A DNA stretch of 64,000 bases from Fragum whitleyi (GCA_948146395.1 OX411549.1:31642693-31706692), one strand, 5' to 3'; counted from the stretch's first letter, positions 1-11,883 are shown. Program-made: numbers and translations. The notes: a model not told the origin generated them from the sequence alone.

Positions 1-162
1 ATTCGGAATAAACTGTAATAAACTGGATCATTACGCCATGTTCTTTAATAGAATAGCGTTTAGGGACTCGTTGAATCCTGTAAACTAAGAAAGTGCTTGA
101 AAAAAGATAGAGTAAGAAAGACAGAAAAACAGAGAAAGAAAGAAAGAAAAAAAGAAAGAAAC

Positions 163-195
163 AAAGAGAGAGAGAGAGAGGGAGAGAGAGAGAGG

Positions 196-271
<76 letters not shown>

Positions 272-276
272 GAGAG
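163..276. repeat. (AG)n microsatellite
   Basis: Almost pure AG dinucleotide run with a few GGG interruptions, preceded by an A-rich GAAA stretch. The long open frames here on both strands (Arg-Glu or Ser-Leu repeats) are artefacts of the dinucleotide. Confidence 0.97.
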
Positions 277-278
277 CC

Positions 279-1340
279 GAAAAAAAGTTTTCTGGCCTAT
301 ACACACTTTAAGATAGTGTCCTATATTGGGATCAGTCTTTGGTTGTATAGTCTGCTAAAAATGTTGTGATTCTCTTTTGAGCCCTTTTAACTCAGTTAGT
401 TCCGAATATGAATCCAATTTTGTCGCGTTCCTCCAGTCCGCACGTACCAAAGAAGAAAGGACCAATATTTACAAATGTAAAGTAGGGTTGTAGCAATGAC
501 GTTTTCAATGGTACATTCCTTACCTATTTTATTAATCAAATATTTAAATGAGTTATCTCAATCAAAACTGGCTCATAATTTTCTTCAATTATGTCGACTG
601 GCCACATACAAAAGGGAATTTCTTAAATTGAACAACAAAGGGTTTTTCCACCTGTTATTTTTATCAAATTCGTAGTGGGATACCAGCTTTTCTGATGCAA
701 TAAATATGCGATAAATCGTCCATGATTTGAAACGGCATCCCCTAACACAGATGTGAACCGTTTAAAGAGCTAATCTGTCATCCGACCTCATATCAAAACG
801 ATACTAACTACTAAGGAACGGATCGATTTAACACATGTGACTCTACCAACCAGGACTGTAGTTACGAAGTTTTGCGATACATATTTTAACCTGTTTAACA
901 GATCAAACTTCCAATGGCGCGCACATCAATGATTTATATATACATGTATCGAAAAACAATCTGCCGTCTGATTAATTAGACAAAGCTTTGGTCATTCTAT
1001 AAATTTGGGGTACTTTTATCCTTGATTGACTAGTCCCCCTTTTCTCTACCCATTTCACCCATGATTAGATAAATGTACAACTACTGTAAGCCTAAACAAA
1101 ATTTCTACACATGACTTAAATAATTGAATTGAACCGGGGGTTTACGCCGCGTTCAACAATTGTTCAGTTTTATCGCGGCGCCAGGAGCCCCTTTCAATGG
1201 ATTCCCGGTATTTCTCACACCTGTACACATCATCCTTTCCTAGTTTCCAACTTCTACCTCACATGGGTCTAGTATATCGCGTAAAAATCGTCTGCTGTAT
1301 GACGTCATACACTGATAAGTTACTCAATACTCATCGCTAC
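279..1340. other. No recognised gene
   Basis: AT-rich sequence with no coding signature on either strand. A short GC-rich dyad (CGCCGCG...CGCGGCG) lies near 1147-1182. Nothing else could be supported. Confidence 0.5.
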
Positions 1341-1536
1341 AAATAGATCAAAAGAGATATCAAAAATTTACTCCTCCGGCTCAAAATGACCGTTTATATA
1401 GAATATTTAACACATTCCACTACCTGAAGATAGGTTACTAAAAATAGATCAAAACAGGTATCAAAAATTTACTCCTCCGTCTCAAAATGACCGTTTATAT
1501 AGAATATATAGCACATTCCACTACCTGAAGATAGGC
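1341..1536. repeat. Tandem duplication, 101-bp period
   Basis: Two adjacent copies start with AAATAGATCAAAA at 1341 and 1442. They share 'TTTACTCCTCCG', 'CTCAAAATGACCG' and 'CACTACCTGAAGATAGG' and differ at a few positions. Confidence 0.9.
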
Positions 1537-2569
1537 TGTTACCTACTAATGGCGTGAAATAAGGGTTCTATATATTTCGTATACACTACTAAAAAGTTCT
1601 TAGCGGCCATCTTACACTTCTCATTTTTTCACGCATTTGTTGATTTTATATTGAAATGCGGACTTTACTTTTCGAAGAGTGTTTATTTGATCAACATCTT
1701 ATCCAATTATTTTTTGGAATCATGAGTCAGGTACTCCCCAAGAAGAAATCAAATGCATATACCCTCAATTGCAAAAGTAAAAAAAAGGCAGTTTCTTTTA
1801 GACAAAAAGAAGTTAAGACCAATGAAAAACGCAAATGCCTACATTGTAACAGACACAGGGCAATGGAAAAACACACGTGTATGTCTACGAGCTAAAGAAA
1901 ATGCCACAACTCTCGACATAACAGGAAATGTCAAAAAATACCCCACCCACCAATGTTTATTTTGAATTTAGAGGATCCTCTTAGATTCCTTTTATTTATA
2001 TACATTTTCTGTTGAATTTCTGTGCTGTTGTTTTATCAATGCTTCTGCAACAAGGTTTAAGTAAAACCGGTATGAAACCATTTGACTTTTATTAGCTATG
2101 GCCAAAAAGGTAAGTGGCCGCTTAGGATTTTTGAGGATCCCCTTTTAATAAGAGCATGCGTATGTTGTAAATAGCTGCCGGGTAGATGGTACATTAAAGT
2201 CGATTTTCGTGTTCCTCATATTCTAAGGGAGACAATTACAACATTTTTTCAGAAAATTTAATTTATGTAACCGATTTTCATTATTTTTCACGCTCCCCCG
2301 CCTAACCATACATATGTTTTTACGGTAATAAAATTTAAGCCCGTTGAATATAATTTTGCAAAAATAATAACATTTATGGTCTTCGCAGAAATTGAACTGC
2401 ACACTCTACAAATTATTCACATAAATAGCTAGAAATGCGAAAGTTATAGACCAATTGTGTGAATTTATGGAAACCGGATCCTTCGTATCAGAATAATTTT
2501 ACATTAGTGGATTTTATCAATTTTTGTGTATTCTGATTGCCTGGAAAATTTGTTTCATTCCCCAATGAA
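1537..2569. other. No recognised gene
   Basis: AT-rich. Two overlapping 70-80 codon frames at 1656-1965 have low-complexity Lys-rich translations with no recognisable motif, and I do not call them genes. Confidence 0.5.
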
Positions 2570-2937
2570 ATTATTTCGGAATGATTTTGAAAGGAAAATT
2601 TTACGAACATGATAAGTGTGTTTTGAGTGAAATTCAAGGGAGGTGAAAAATATCGACAAAACTGTCGATATTTTTAACTCCCTTTTATAAAATATTCGAG
2701 GTTTTATTGTTTGTGTATCTTTTGGGCCCAACCAGATGCGTTAACATTCATTCAAGCCACCAAATTCAAGAAAATATTTGAATTATATTTCGATCATTTT
2801 GAACGATTGAATAGTTTTTTTAATGAAGCGTTCTTGAAAGGTTTTAGTGAACGCTTTGAATGAATTAAGCGCTGACCGAGCGATATAGAATGGTATTGAT
2901 CGAGGTAAATGTCAAATTATCGATGTTTCTAACTGTA
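2570..2937. mobile_element. MITE family A (TACAGTTAAC ends), diverged copy
   Basis: It contains the family hallmarks: GAATGATTTTG-type pentamer drift, a central AAATATCGACA/TGTCGATATTT dyad flanked by AGGGAGGTGA and ACTCCCTTTT, and the right terminus AACTGTA. The left end is diverged, so its boundary is approximate. Confidence 0.7.
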
Positions 2938-3189
2938 AACTAAAACTAACTTCGAAACGGTCACTTGAAAAGAGCATAAAATGTATTTCTCACTCTTGAT
3001 TATCGTGCCAGTTTTTATTGAATTCTAAATTGATAAAACAAATGCTTCAAAATTGTTTTGAATAAGCTGAGTAACTACATGTATATGTAGCACGAGAACT
3101 TGGTCACCCCTCTTTTCAAAATTAACATAAACGGGTAGGGAAGATTTGGAATTATGCATATTTTTTTAAAGGATTCCACCAAATGTTTT

Positions 3190-3418
3190 TTAACCCTTTG
3201 CTGTTTAATCCCTGCTTTTTACGTGCCTGTGATTTTATGATTGAGAAAACGTTGTGAAAGAAGAAGAAATTGCTTCTGACAAGCAATTTCTTCATTTTCC
3301 ACACTATTTTCTACCCTACTGAATGGATAATTTCCAAATTAAATCCACTTTAAATTTTCGTCTGCAAAACCTTTGAATTTGGACAGGTCCAAAATTTTGT
3401 AAAACAGGAAAGGGTTAA
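3190..3418. mobile_element. TTAA-bounded foldback element T2, copy 1
   Basis: The element begins TTAACCCTTTGCTG and ends CAGGAAAGGGTTAA, so TTAA sits at both ends with an inverted terminal repeat AACCCTTT(G/C)CTGTTT. The centre is a hairpin, AAGAAATTGCTT/AAGCAATTTCTT. A reverse-complement copy of the same length lies at 38848-39076. TTAA ends suggest piggyBac-type mobilisation (inference). Confidence 0.85.
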
Positions 3419-3744
3419 GTGATTTTAGTAAGCAAATTTTTACACTTAATTTCCATTCTCTGTAAGCAATAACACGTTATGGTACGAGTAAGAACATTTA
3501 TAATATGACCCACGGCGCCGGAGTGAAATAACCCCGTTGAGTATTTTTTATATTACACGGGTGTTATAAGACTAGTTGAATAACTATGCAAATGAGCTAA
3601 AAACGAAGAATAACGTTATATTTTTGTAAGGAAAATGACTACATAATGGATCTGCTGACGTCATTTTTCAAACGGGTTTTATGTTTCGCGGAATAATATG
3701 ATTCGATAAATGTCGCAATTTTCTCGTTATATCACCAAATTCGG

Positions 3745-3912
3745 GTCATGACTTAAAGAGTATATTAAATTTGTGCTCATCAAATACCGAATTTATTAAA
3801 CTCGACATCTATAAACAGATAAAAATTCAGCGCAGCCTCGTTTTTATCTGTATATAGATGACTCGTTTTAATGAATTCGGTTTTACATGACCTTTTATTA
3901 AATATCCTCTAT
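3745..3912. repeat. Imperfect foldback repeat
   Basis: Left arm ACCGAATTTATTAAACTCG with CAGATAAAAA pairs with right arm TTTTTATCTG and CGTTTTAATGAATTCGGT. Outer arms around GGTCATGACTT and ACATGACC also pair imperfectly. Confidence 0.7.
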
Positions 3913-4689
3913 ATTCGTGTTCAAACTTTCAAAAGTTGTTCCCAATGAAGTGTCATTACAAAATATATCATTTTTTTTCTTGAGGGTGTGCTTTGGTGCC
4001 ATAGAAACAGGCCAAAGAAAGAAAGAATTTTGCAAAATTTACTAACTTTCAGCTCCAAATTTTAGATTTTTGCAGCGTATATTGGAAAAAAAACCTCTGT
4101 TTAAAACAAATAGTTTACATGTTTTAATAAACAAAATATTAAAAATCCCACGGGGATACTTCTATTTTGGAGTTACTGCCCTTTATGCATAACAACAATC
4201 CAATATATGGCGGTCAAAAATAAAAAAAAAATGAAGTCAATATTTAATTATTAATTCATCCCGTTAACTTTTAGCTTAATTATAGCTGAAAAGCAGTCTA
4301 AAAAATCTAATCACATAAGGTTTCATTTAAGCTGTTTTTAGCTGAAATCACGGGATAAAGGACATTCCTTGATTTACAGTAAATTAAATTATAAATTAAA
4401 CTAGAAAAGAATTGGCTACCATCAAATTTACTAGGACGAAAACGAAACACAGGTAACCTAAAATGATTTTTTAAAGGGATAAATTATATTATTGGATTAT
4501 TTTATTCATTTTTGTATGAAAGGTCATCTGTACGGAACCAGTTGTTGAAGTGTCTCCATGCGCAGCTGTGGCAGCCCTGATATGTCTTTACATGGAATTC
4601 ACCAGGGTTCAAATCATGGCCATGGGGAGGTTATTCCTTTTTTCATGCAAGGCATGTGTGAGCTGGACATGATTAGTCGGGGCATGTGT

Positions 4690-5487
4690 ACGTCTCCTTA
4701 CCCTCCTATCCAGTTTGTCCCACAAATGTTCAACTGGGGACAAACTGGACTGAATACTGGCCAATCGAGTGGGTGTATGTTACTGTTGGCAAGAAATTGC
4801 TGGCAAACTCTGGCGACATGGGACAGGGCATTGTCTATCAATATCAGGTTCCGTGCTTGCACGTATGGGACGACGGAGGATTCCATCTCTATACCTGACG
4901 CCGTTTAAATTACCGTCAATCACGATCAATGGTGATTTAAACCCATAGGAGATGCCGCCCTAAAAACATACCGAACCACCCGCAAACCTATCCCGTTCAA
5001 CGACGCACGCGTCGATGTAACGTTCGCCGCGACGTCGGTAAACACGACGTCGGCCGTCCGACAGTGAACCGAAATTCGTCGGTGAAGAATTCCCGTCTCC
5101 ATTGCCTGATAGGAAAATTTCATGGTGAGTGTGCTTGTAACTAAGCAAAATGGCGTTGGCGACGCACAGGAGTTAGCGGCAGACCGACGTAGGGATGTCG
5201 GGCTCTTAGGCCATTGTCGAGTAAGCGGTTTCGAACCGTATGTGGATGAATGTGGCAATTATGACTGCCTTTAGTGTTATTTGCAGTTTCGCTTGTTGTG
5301 AGATGGCAAATACGTACATGAGAAAGTGTCATAAACTGATCCTGACGTGGCGTCGTGACGCGCAGACGTCCACTTTGCGGTCGGTAGTAGACCCTCCCCA
5401 TCACTCGCAGGTGTTGAACAATTGTTCAATAGTTTTAATAAGCACACCAAAATGTGCAGCAACTTGCTGAACTTCTCTACCATCCCG
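4690..5487 (-). pseudogene. Tc1/mariner-type transposase relic
   Basis: Minus-strand frames give, in transposase order, an N-terminal helix-turn-helix region (GREVQQVAAHFGV, about 5487-5410), a Thr/Arg-rich linker (SGRLRVTTPRQDQFM), QTVRNRLL-like and LRARHPYVGLPLTP segments, the catalytic-core strand DGRRRVYRRRGERYIDACV, and a C-terminal block around DNALSHVARVCQQFL and DWPVFSPVCPQ. These blocks are typical of IS630/Tc1/mariner DDE/D transposases. Frameshifts and stops separate them, the first catalytic Asp region is damaged, and 'DNA.PH' has become 'DNALSH', so the gene is dead. It abuts the Penelope-like relic head to head. Confidence 0.85.
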
Positions 5488-7290
5488 ATATCGTTATTCG
5501 TCCAGCTGATAAAGGGTCGGGCATTGTAGTAATTGACAGGGAAAAGTACTTGTCCGAACTAAGGAAGAAGTTGAGCAATGTCTGTCATATGAAAAGACGG
5601 ACACCAAAATGATAGAAAATGTCATAAAAAGGTGAAAAAAGTTGTCAATGCAATTGGGGGAGGACCATTTCGAAGGACTTACAAGCATATCTCATCCCAA
5701 AATATGTTTCACCCGGGAAACTCAAGGGTAATCCCAAATTACATAAAAAGAATGCCCCGTATCGTGCAATAGTGAGTGGTATAGACACCTCCACTGAAAA
5801 AATAGCGGAAGTTGCTGAGTATGAATTGAATGAATATGTAGAGGCTTCTCCTAGCTTTGTTACGGACACGACAGATTTTATAAAAAAAACTCAAGGAAAT
5901 CCAAGAGCCAATTCCAAAAGACTGCATACTTTTCTGCCTCGATGTATGCAAATTGTATCCGTCGGTTCTGAAAAAGGTGGGCTCAGAGGCATGTGAGGAA
6001 GCTCTTGACCAACGAACTTCACTATTAATAAGTTCGAAATATGTCCTTCAAATGATAGAAACTGTCCTTGAAAATAACGTATTTCAGCTTTGGGATAGTA
6101 ACTACATACAAACAGAAGGGGTCGCGATCGGTTCTTAACTAGGAAAAAATGTGCGTGTATTTATATGAGAAAATGGGACGAACATCACATGAAAACAAAA
6201 CACCAGCCTTCATTTTATAAAAGATTTATTGACGATAGTTTTGGCCTGTGGGTTGGGAGCGAGGATGAACTTTTAAACTTCGCCGCCCATGCTAACAATA
6301 TACATCAAAATATCAAGGTTGAATTGCGGTATAGTCATCGACAGATAGAATTTCTAGATACACTGGTTAAAATAGAAAACGGTCACATTTATACGGACCT
6401 CTATGTCAAGCCTTCAGCGTACAATTGTATCTCAACCAAAACTCATGTCACCCACCGTCAACAAAAAGAGGATTAGCCTATGGTCTTGGTCTACGTCTTA
6501 AACGAATCTGTGAGAAGAGTTCCGACTATGAAAAACAAAGAAAAACTCTTAAGAATAAGCTTAGGCAGAGAGGGTATAGTGGGAAGAGTATTGAAGCGCA
6601 ATTGGGGAGAGTTGACAAACTTGACAGAGATATGTTATTGGCTGGAAATAAGGGAAGGGATGCTAAAAAGGAGTGTTCTCGCGTACCGTTAGTTCTGACG
6701 TACTCGCATCTTCTGCCTGATATCCATAAAATAGTAAATAAGCACACAAGGGTGTTGTATGAGTCTGAAAAAATGAAGGGAGTTTTCAAAGAGCCCCCTA
6801 TAGTGGCGTTTAGGCGGGACAAAAATCTGAGTGACACCCTGGTGCACGGTAAAACAAATAGTGTGGTGCGAAATTGTCGCTGGTTGTCCGATGTGTGATA
6901 TAGTGATAGGTAACCAGGTCATGGATACTACGGCTAATAGAATATACAATGTGCCATCACATACTTCTTGCAGGGATAGGAACGTGGTATGCAATAAGTT
7001 GTCTACGATGTGATAAGGTGGTATATGTGGGAGAGACAGAGAGACAGTTGAATGAAAGGATGAAAGAACATATGAGGGATGTACGCTTTCAGCGCGAGAA
7101 ACCGATAAATCTCCATTTTAAAATGGGCGAGCATTCAAGCTCTGATGTGAGATTTACGGTTTTAAAGAAGATGTACTCCGCAGACGGGATAGAGCGCCAA
7201 ATCCATGAGTTAGCATGGATCAAAAGGCTACAAACTGTACAGCCATTGGGTTGCAACGTAAAGACGCGCAGTTCCACATTACGTTAGTTG
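5484..7290 (+). pseudogene. Penelope-like element relic: reverse transcriptase + GIY-YIG endonuclease
   Basis: Broken plus-strand frames read in order: DIVIRPADKGSGIVVIDREKY (about 5484-5560), YLIPKYVSPGKLKGNPKLHK, APYRAIVSGIDTSTEKIAE, a diverged LDVCKLYPSV block, GVAIGS, the RT catalytic box FYKRFIDDSFGLW (about 6220-6255, both Asp kept), and RQIEFLDTLVKIENG. A linker of Lys/Arg-rich helices follows. Then comes a Cys-containing GIY-YIG region with VVYVGETERQLNERMKEHM (about 7018-7075) and HFKMGEHSSSDVRF. This RT plus C-terminal GIY-YIG order is diagnostic of Penelope-like retroelements. At least four frame breaks or stops (near 5610, 5980, 6136, 6475 and 6895) make it non-functional. The 5' part is missing and the join with the Tc1 relic is abrupt. 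Confidence 0.88.
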
Positions 7291-7485
7291 ACGTCTAATT
7301 ATGCGCGGGAACGTCAACGTCGCCTGAACGTGGAAAAACGACGTTGACGTCATATCCTTTGTGAGATAAATTCAAAATGGCTGTATCAGTTAAAATTATT
7401 ATGTAGTAGTGTTAGAATATTTTTCGTTTTCTTGAAAAGGGCAATTTTTGCCGAAATATTGAATACAGAGTGTTTTATTTAATGT
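7291..7485 (+). mobile_element. Probable 3' tail of the Penelope-like element
   Basis: This stretch follows the GIY-YIG frame directly. It contains 'GGGCAATTTTTGCCGAAAT' before GAGTGTTTTATTT, resembling the decayed hammerhead-like stem plus GAAA and the T-rich end seen in Penelope-like 3' regions (known for the group; assignment here is inference). Confidence 0.5.
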
Positions 7486-7750
7486 CAATGACAACTCCCT
7501 GCACGGGATTCTTACATATGAGCACGTGCCTCTCATGGTGCAAAGAGGTAAGGTATTGCGTAGTTTTAAACGTGTGTACCGTTCGACAGCGAACAACACA
7601 TACATCTGACCTATTTTCTTTAGGCCAAGCAATAAATTATATATTGCATATTTTATGTATCCCGGCGTTTCCTTTTCGTCCTAGATATTCACTAGAATCA
7701 TACCGTGTTCATACTAAAAGTAGGGCTAATGTATCATCTTAAGAGGTTAT

Positions 7751-7899
7751 TTAACATAATCGTGTACGATACTGAAATCTATTGGATGAGTACCCTGCAG
7801 AACCAGTCTATATTTGACGAGGCGATAGCCGAGTCAAATATAGACTGGTTCTGCAGGGTACGAATCCTATGAATTCAGTATTGTACTCGATCATGTTAA
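7751..7899. mobile_element. TTAA-bounded foldback with perfect inner arms
   Basis: TTAA lies at both ends (7751-7754, 7896-7899). The inner arms 7791-7817 and 7834-7860 are a perfect 27-bp inverted repeat around TACCCTGCAGAACC; the 16-bp loop includes GGCGATAGCC. Outer arms starting AACATAATCG pair at about 80%. Confidence 0.88.
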
Positions 7900-8389
7900 A
7901 TGACATCTTTATTTCACACCATACACTGAAAGTTCCACAATTAACAATTTGTGGCATTTGAGAGAGACAAAAGGAATATATCCAAAATGATCCGGATAAG
8001 GGCGTCAAATTCAAGTCACCATGAAAATGATGAAATTGAAACAAACATTTGTTCTAAAAATAGAATTCCAAATGAAATGTTTATTTCATGTGACAAGTCA
8101 ATAAGTGCTTACTGATTATGATATGTGTTTAACATAAAAAGGTTGACTTCCCGTCGTCGCTTGAAATGTACTTTTTCATGAGAAAAAGTGATATTCTTAA
8201 ATCAAGAAACAACAGCAATTTTGTGTCCCTTTATGTCACTTGCATTCTTCTTTTACCTGCTAGACAATGTAACAAATGAAGAAATCAAGAATCTTCTCAA
8301 GATCAAACTTATTTCAATACCTCCAAACAGAGGCTTTGGTAGATTGAAAAGGCTGCGAAAAGTGGTGTTATCTATATTCGGGACTGCAG

Positions 8390-8510
8390 CCTCGCTTTCA
8401 TCGTACAATATAGCTTGCCTCACTTTTATCGTACAATATAGGTTGTCTCGTTTTGGAATAAAATCCGTATTGCACATTAGCCTCGTTCTGGTTGTACAAT
8501 ATGGGTCTAG
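8390..8510. repeat. Short interspersed GTACAATAT motif, three copies
   Basis: TCGTACAATATAG occurs twice about 30 bp apart and TTGTACAATATGG once more downstream, each near a CCTCG/TCTCG-like block. Confidence 0.55.
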
Positions 8511-8905
8511 ATATTTCACCATCACGTGATGCAAAATAAGCGATGCCATTGGTCTTAATTGTTTAGGTGTGAAATAAAGATTAATATTGGGACTTACGTG
8601 GTTTTACAGGCAGGGGTACACAAGGATTGTCTACCTCATCATTTTAAATACATTAAGGAAGTGTAAAATGACGAAAAATACGGTTTCCAATGCATTATGG
8701 CAGCGAGATGCCTACCTACCTTTTTGACAGTTGAAAAAAAGCTATTCTTGACTCTGTGTGTGTGTGTTTTATTTATTTCATTTATTTATTTATTTATTTA
8801 TTTTTATTATTTTTATTTCAAATATGTGCAAAAAAGGTTTACAAATGACCTTGACCTTCAGCGAAAGGGTCATGGCTGACTTTCATTGATGACATCTACA
8901 TACCT

Positions 8906-9209
8906 ATAGGTAGATTTTGCGCAGTAAGTCGTGAAATCTACTTGCAACGGTATGATTACCGTGCCATCTTTCCGAAAAAGATATAGCAGGTTAAAACGAC
9001 TTATTTAGAATTTTCAATTTACCTTTCAAACGAAAGCTATTGCTTAGCTTAATTAATATCTTTTACACTAGCATGTAATTTCATAATTGAACGGTGAAAG
9101 GATGTGGTTCAAATCCTATTGAATGCTTTTCAAATATACTTGATGTACCCATTGTATTGGAATCGGTGTCTACGTCAGAGCTCAGTTTTGAAAATACACC
9201 TATACCTAA
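8906..9209 (+). repeat. Dispersed ~300-bp repeat F, copy 1
   Basis: It shares colinear blocks with 17603-17915: AGGTAGATTTTGCGC at the start, ACCTTTCAAA near the middle, GGTTCAAAT, and CAGTTTTGAAAATACACC at the end. Roughly 70-75% similar by eye. No coding content. Confidence 0.75.
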
Positions 9210-9435
9210 CTAGAATATCAAAACATACAGTTATGTTGGTTATCCTATGTGTTTTCACAAAGAATATTTATAGAAATTTACAATTTTTTAACTTGACGGT
9301 AACTGTCTGGTTTCTATAGTACCCCCCTTTACAAACAAAATCCTTTTTCTTTTCTATTTCATGATAAAGGGCTGATTGATACTTTCTTTACTAGGTGCAT
9401 CTTATTTCAAACTAGCTGCATCTTTTAATATATAT

Positions 9436-9551
9436 AAAACGACACTAGAAATCAATTTTAATAACGTGCCAACCGGTTTCGCTGCTGCTCATCAGGGCGA
9501 CGTTAATAAACCGGTTGGCACGTTATTAAAATTGATTTCTAGTGTCGTTTT
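9436..9551 (-). repeat. Perfect 44-bp-arm hairpin with hammerhead-like loop
   Basis: Arms 9436-9479 and 9508-9551 are exact reverse complements over 44 bp, with a 28-nt loop. On the minus strand the loop and start of the arm read CCTGATGAGCAGCAGCGAAACC. This has the CTGATGA, short GC-AGCA-GC stem and GAAA order of a hammerhead ribozyme core. A GTT could serve as the NUH cleavage triplet next to a very long stem III, but stem I does not pair well, so activity is doubtful. Confidence 0.75.
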
Positions 9552-9562
9552 TTGTATATATG

Positions 9563-10731
9563 ATATACTGAGCGCAAAAAGTTTAGTCGTTTTCTCTTTG
9601 ATGGGATATATTTCAGGATGTGATTCTTCTTTCACAAAATGAATGACATTAATTATAATTCTGTCCAATTTCCTCCCATAATCCAATAATTGTGTTATGT
9701 TAGACGAAAATAGCCAACCGCAATGACAGGATTTTGAACAGACCGGTAGAATGGAAAAGTCACACAGTTTAATTAAGGGACGTTACTTCCAATTTGTTTC
9801 ACAAAAAATGTTTCTTGCGATCAAAATCATCTTCCATTATCTTATTTCAATAAAAAATAGGGTTGGTAAGAGTATGGGATCTTTCTGGTGACTCTTCATC
9901 ATCATCTTTACACCTAACTCACAAAAATGTAACAATTGTTTTATCAGAGATAATTTTGCAGAATATTGTTAATCAGGATAGAAAAAAAGTTTTTTCTGTT
10001 TCTTACTAACCTAAGAAATTTGGTAATTGCGCTTTTCTGGTTAAGCAATCACTAACGTTCGATTGACGGCACGGTGGCGTTAATTTAACTTGTTTAGAGG
10101 TAGGTTCTTTTCAATAGGTTTCCATTGATAAGAAATAAGATTTGAATGATCCTAAGTGATGTTTTTACCAATTGCAATCAGTTGGGATAATGAAAGCATT
10201 CCATTTTTAACGTAACGGCATGACGTTCGGCTGCCTTCCTATTGTCGTTAAACAAGATTTGTAAAACGAAATTGGGTCATATTATGTCAATATTTATTCG
10301 CAATGAACCGAGTGATAATAAAAACGATAGGCGCAGAAGCTAAATGCAATTTCATCACCTCCCAGATATGCACACCGAATTCGATATGTCCATGCGCTGT
10401 CCATTTGATTTACGTCATGTCACAACTTCGCTCTTTTTCGAAGGATGCAATAGATTTTAGTGTTTAATGTTTACGCGGAATTAGAGTAATCCAATAAAAC
10501 AAAAAAAGAACATTGATTCATTTTGTTACACGCAGCTATCAACTTAGTACGTAAAATCCACATTTACGTCAGGTCAGACGTATGTCTGAGAGTGAAATTA
10601 AAAAAGTTATGACAAAAAGTAAGCCAATAGGATGGCAAATATATTTCAAATAGAAACTTTTGCTTCGTTGCATTGGTTGACTTCTTTGTGACGTTATAGA
10701 AACTGCGACTAAACTTTTTGCGTTCAGTATA
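9563..10731. mobile_element. ~1.17-kb element with ~27-bp inverted terminal repeats
   Basis: The left end ATATACTGAGCGCAAAAAG continues to TTTAGTCG. The right end is its near-perfect complement (CGACTAAACTTTTTGCG, then TTCAGTATAT). TA-rich flanks fit a Tc1/mariner-like target. No transposase was recognised inside, so it is non-autonomous or eroded. Confidence 0.7.
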
Positions 10732-11560
10732 TATATATAAAACGAAATAGAGGAAAATACCAAATAATAACTTTCAAAAACACCGGATGCATGAATACTG
10801 AATATTTTGAAATAAATTTGAGATAAATTGTATTCAAACAGTGTAAGTAATTTGGATTATTGCTAAAGGCATAAATAACCCTAGCGCTTAATATATATAT
10901 TCTCACATAAAAATGGTAAATAGCATCGAATAAAAAAATGGAATGAATTTAAAAAGTGCCTATGATTAACGAAGAATAAAACTATTTATAAAAGGAAGTG
11001 TTTTTGTAAACCTTTGAATAAGCAAGAAAACAATGCAACAAAAAAGACTGTATCCTCGAATTTGCCATTTTTTGTCAAAAAAAAACTTTTAGATTGGTTC
11101 CCATGACAACCGAACGACAAGTTAACCAAGAAAAATCAACAACAAAAAAATTTACACATAAGGGCAATAGTATCTGATAATCGACAAGTTTCAAGTTTTC
11201 AAGCCACAACCACTAGGTAAAAGTGTAAATGCTTACACTGAATGGCTATAAATAAGTAACGTTCGTCCATTAAATCAACGGGATATTTTATTTTTTTTAA
11301 CTTTTGATATTTTCCCTCCAGAAATGGGAGATGCATGACTTTTTCAAAGAAGTGTTGTTGCTAATTGAACTTTGAGCGCGCATATAAAATCGTTTACAAA
11401 ATATGTTGTGTCAAAAACCCTTTTGAGTCGTATTTCTTAGATGATGATTAATTGAATAATTCCTCTTCTGTAAGTATGTCTGAAACAGAGTAAGATATAG
11501 TGATCGGTTTGATGTTGGTTTCAGTTTATGCGTTATTTTACAAACTTTAATTCGATGTTT
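10732..11560. other. No recognised gene
   Basis: AT-rich spacer. Minus-strand frames at 10724-10906 and 11411-11617 lack motifs and look like chance frames. Confidence 0.45.
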
Positions 11561-11646
11561 GCTCGGCAGCATAGTGGTAAAAAACGTTGGTTGCAGAGCC
11601 CTGCGACGTTGTTTCAAACGCGTAGGTTCAAATTCCGTGATATACA
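11561..11646 (+). mobile_element. tRNA-derived SINE head fragment
   Basis: GCTCGGCAGCATAGTGGTA resembles a pol III A-box region. GGTTCAAATTCC, about 55 bp downstream, is a B-box match. The acceptor-stem ends do not pair, so this is SINE-like and not a tRNA gene. Confidence 0.5.
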
Positions 11647-11883
11647 GAAAAAAGATTTTTCCCTAGCTTCCGTTTTCTTCTTTAACAAACAAGCATTGTA
11701 GATATCCTTTTCTTGTACATGTGTAAGATCACATTCTAAATGACGTCATGCAAAATGACATTTTCATGTGTTCGTTTATATTGTGTTCCGAGAATTGAAA
11801 CAAACTGTCTTATTTAGAACATGCAATGCGTACGACCACTCTAAACTTTTTATATATCATCTAAATGTCAGTAATTCTTTTGA

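Noticed and set aside
85..369. Long open frames on both strands (Ser-Leu and Arg-Glu repeats)
   Set aside because: Produced by the (AG)n microsatellite.
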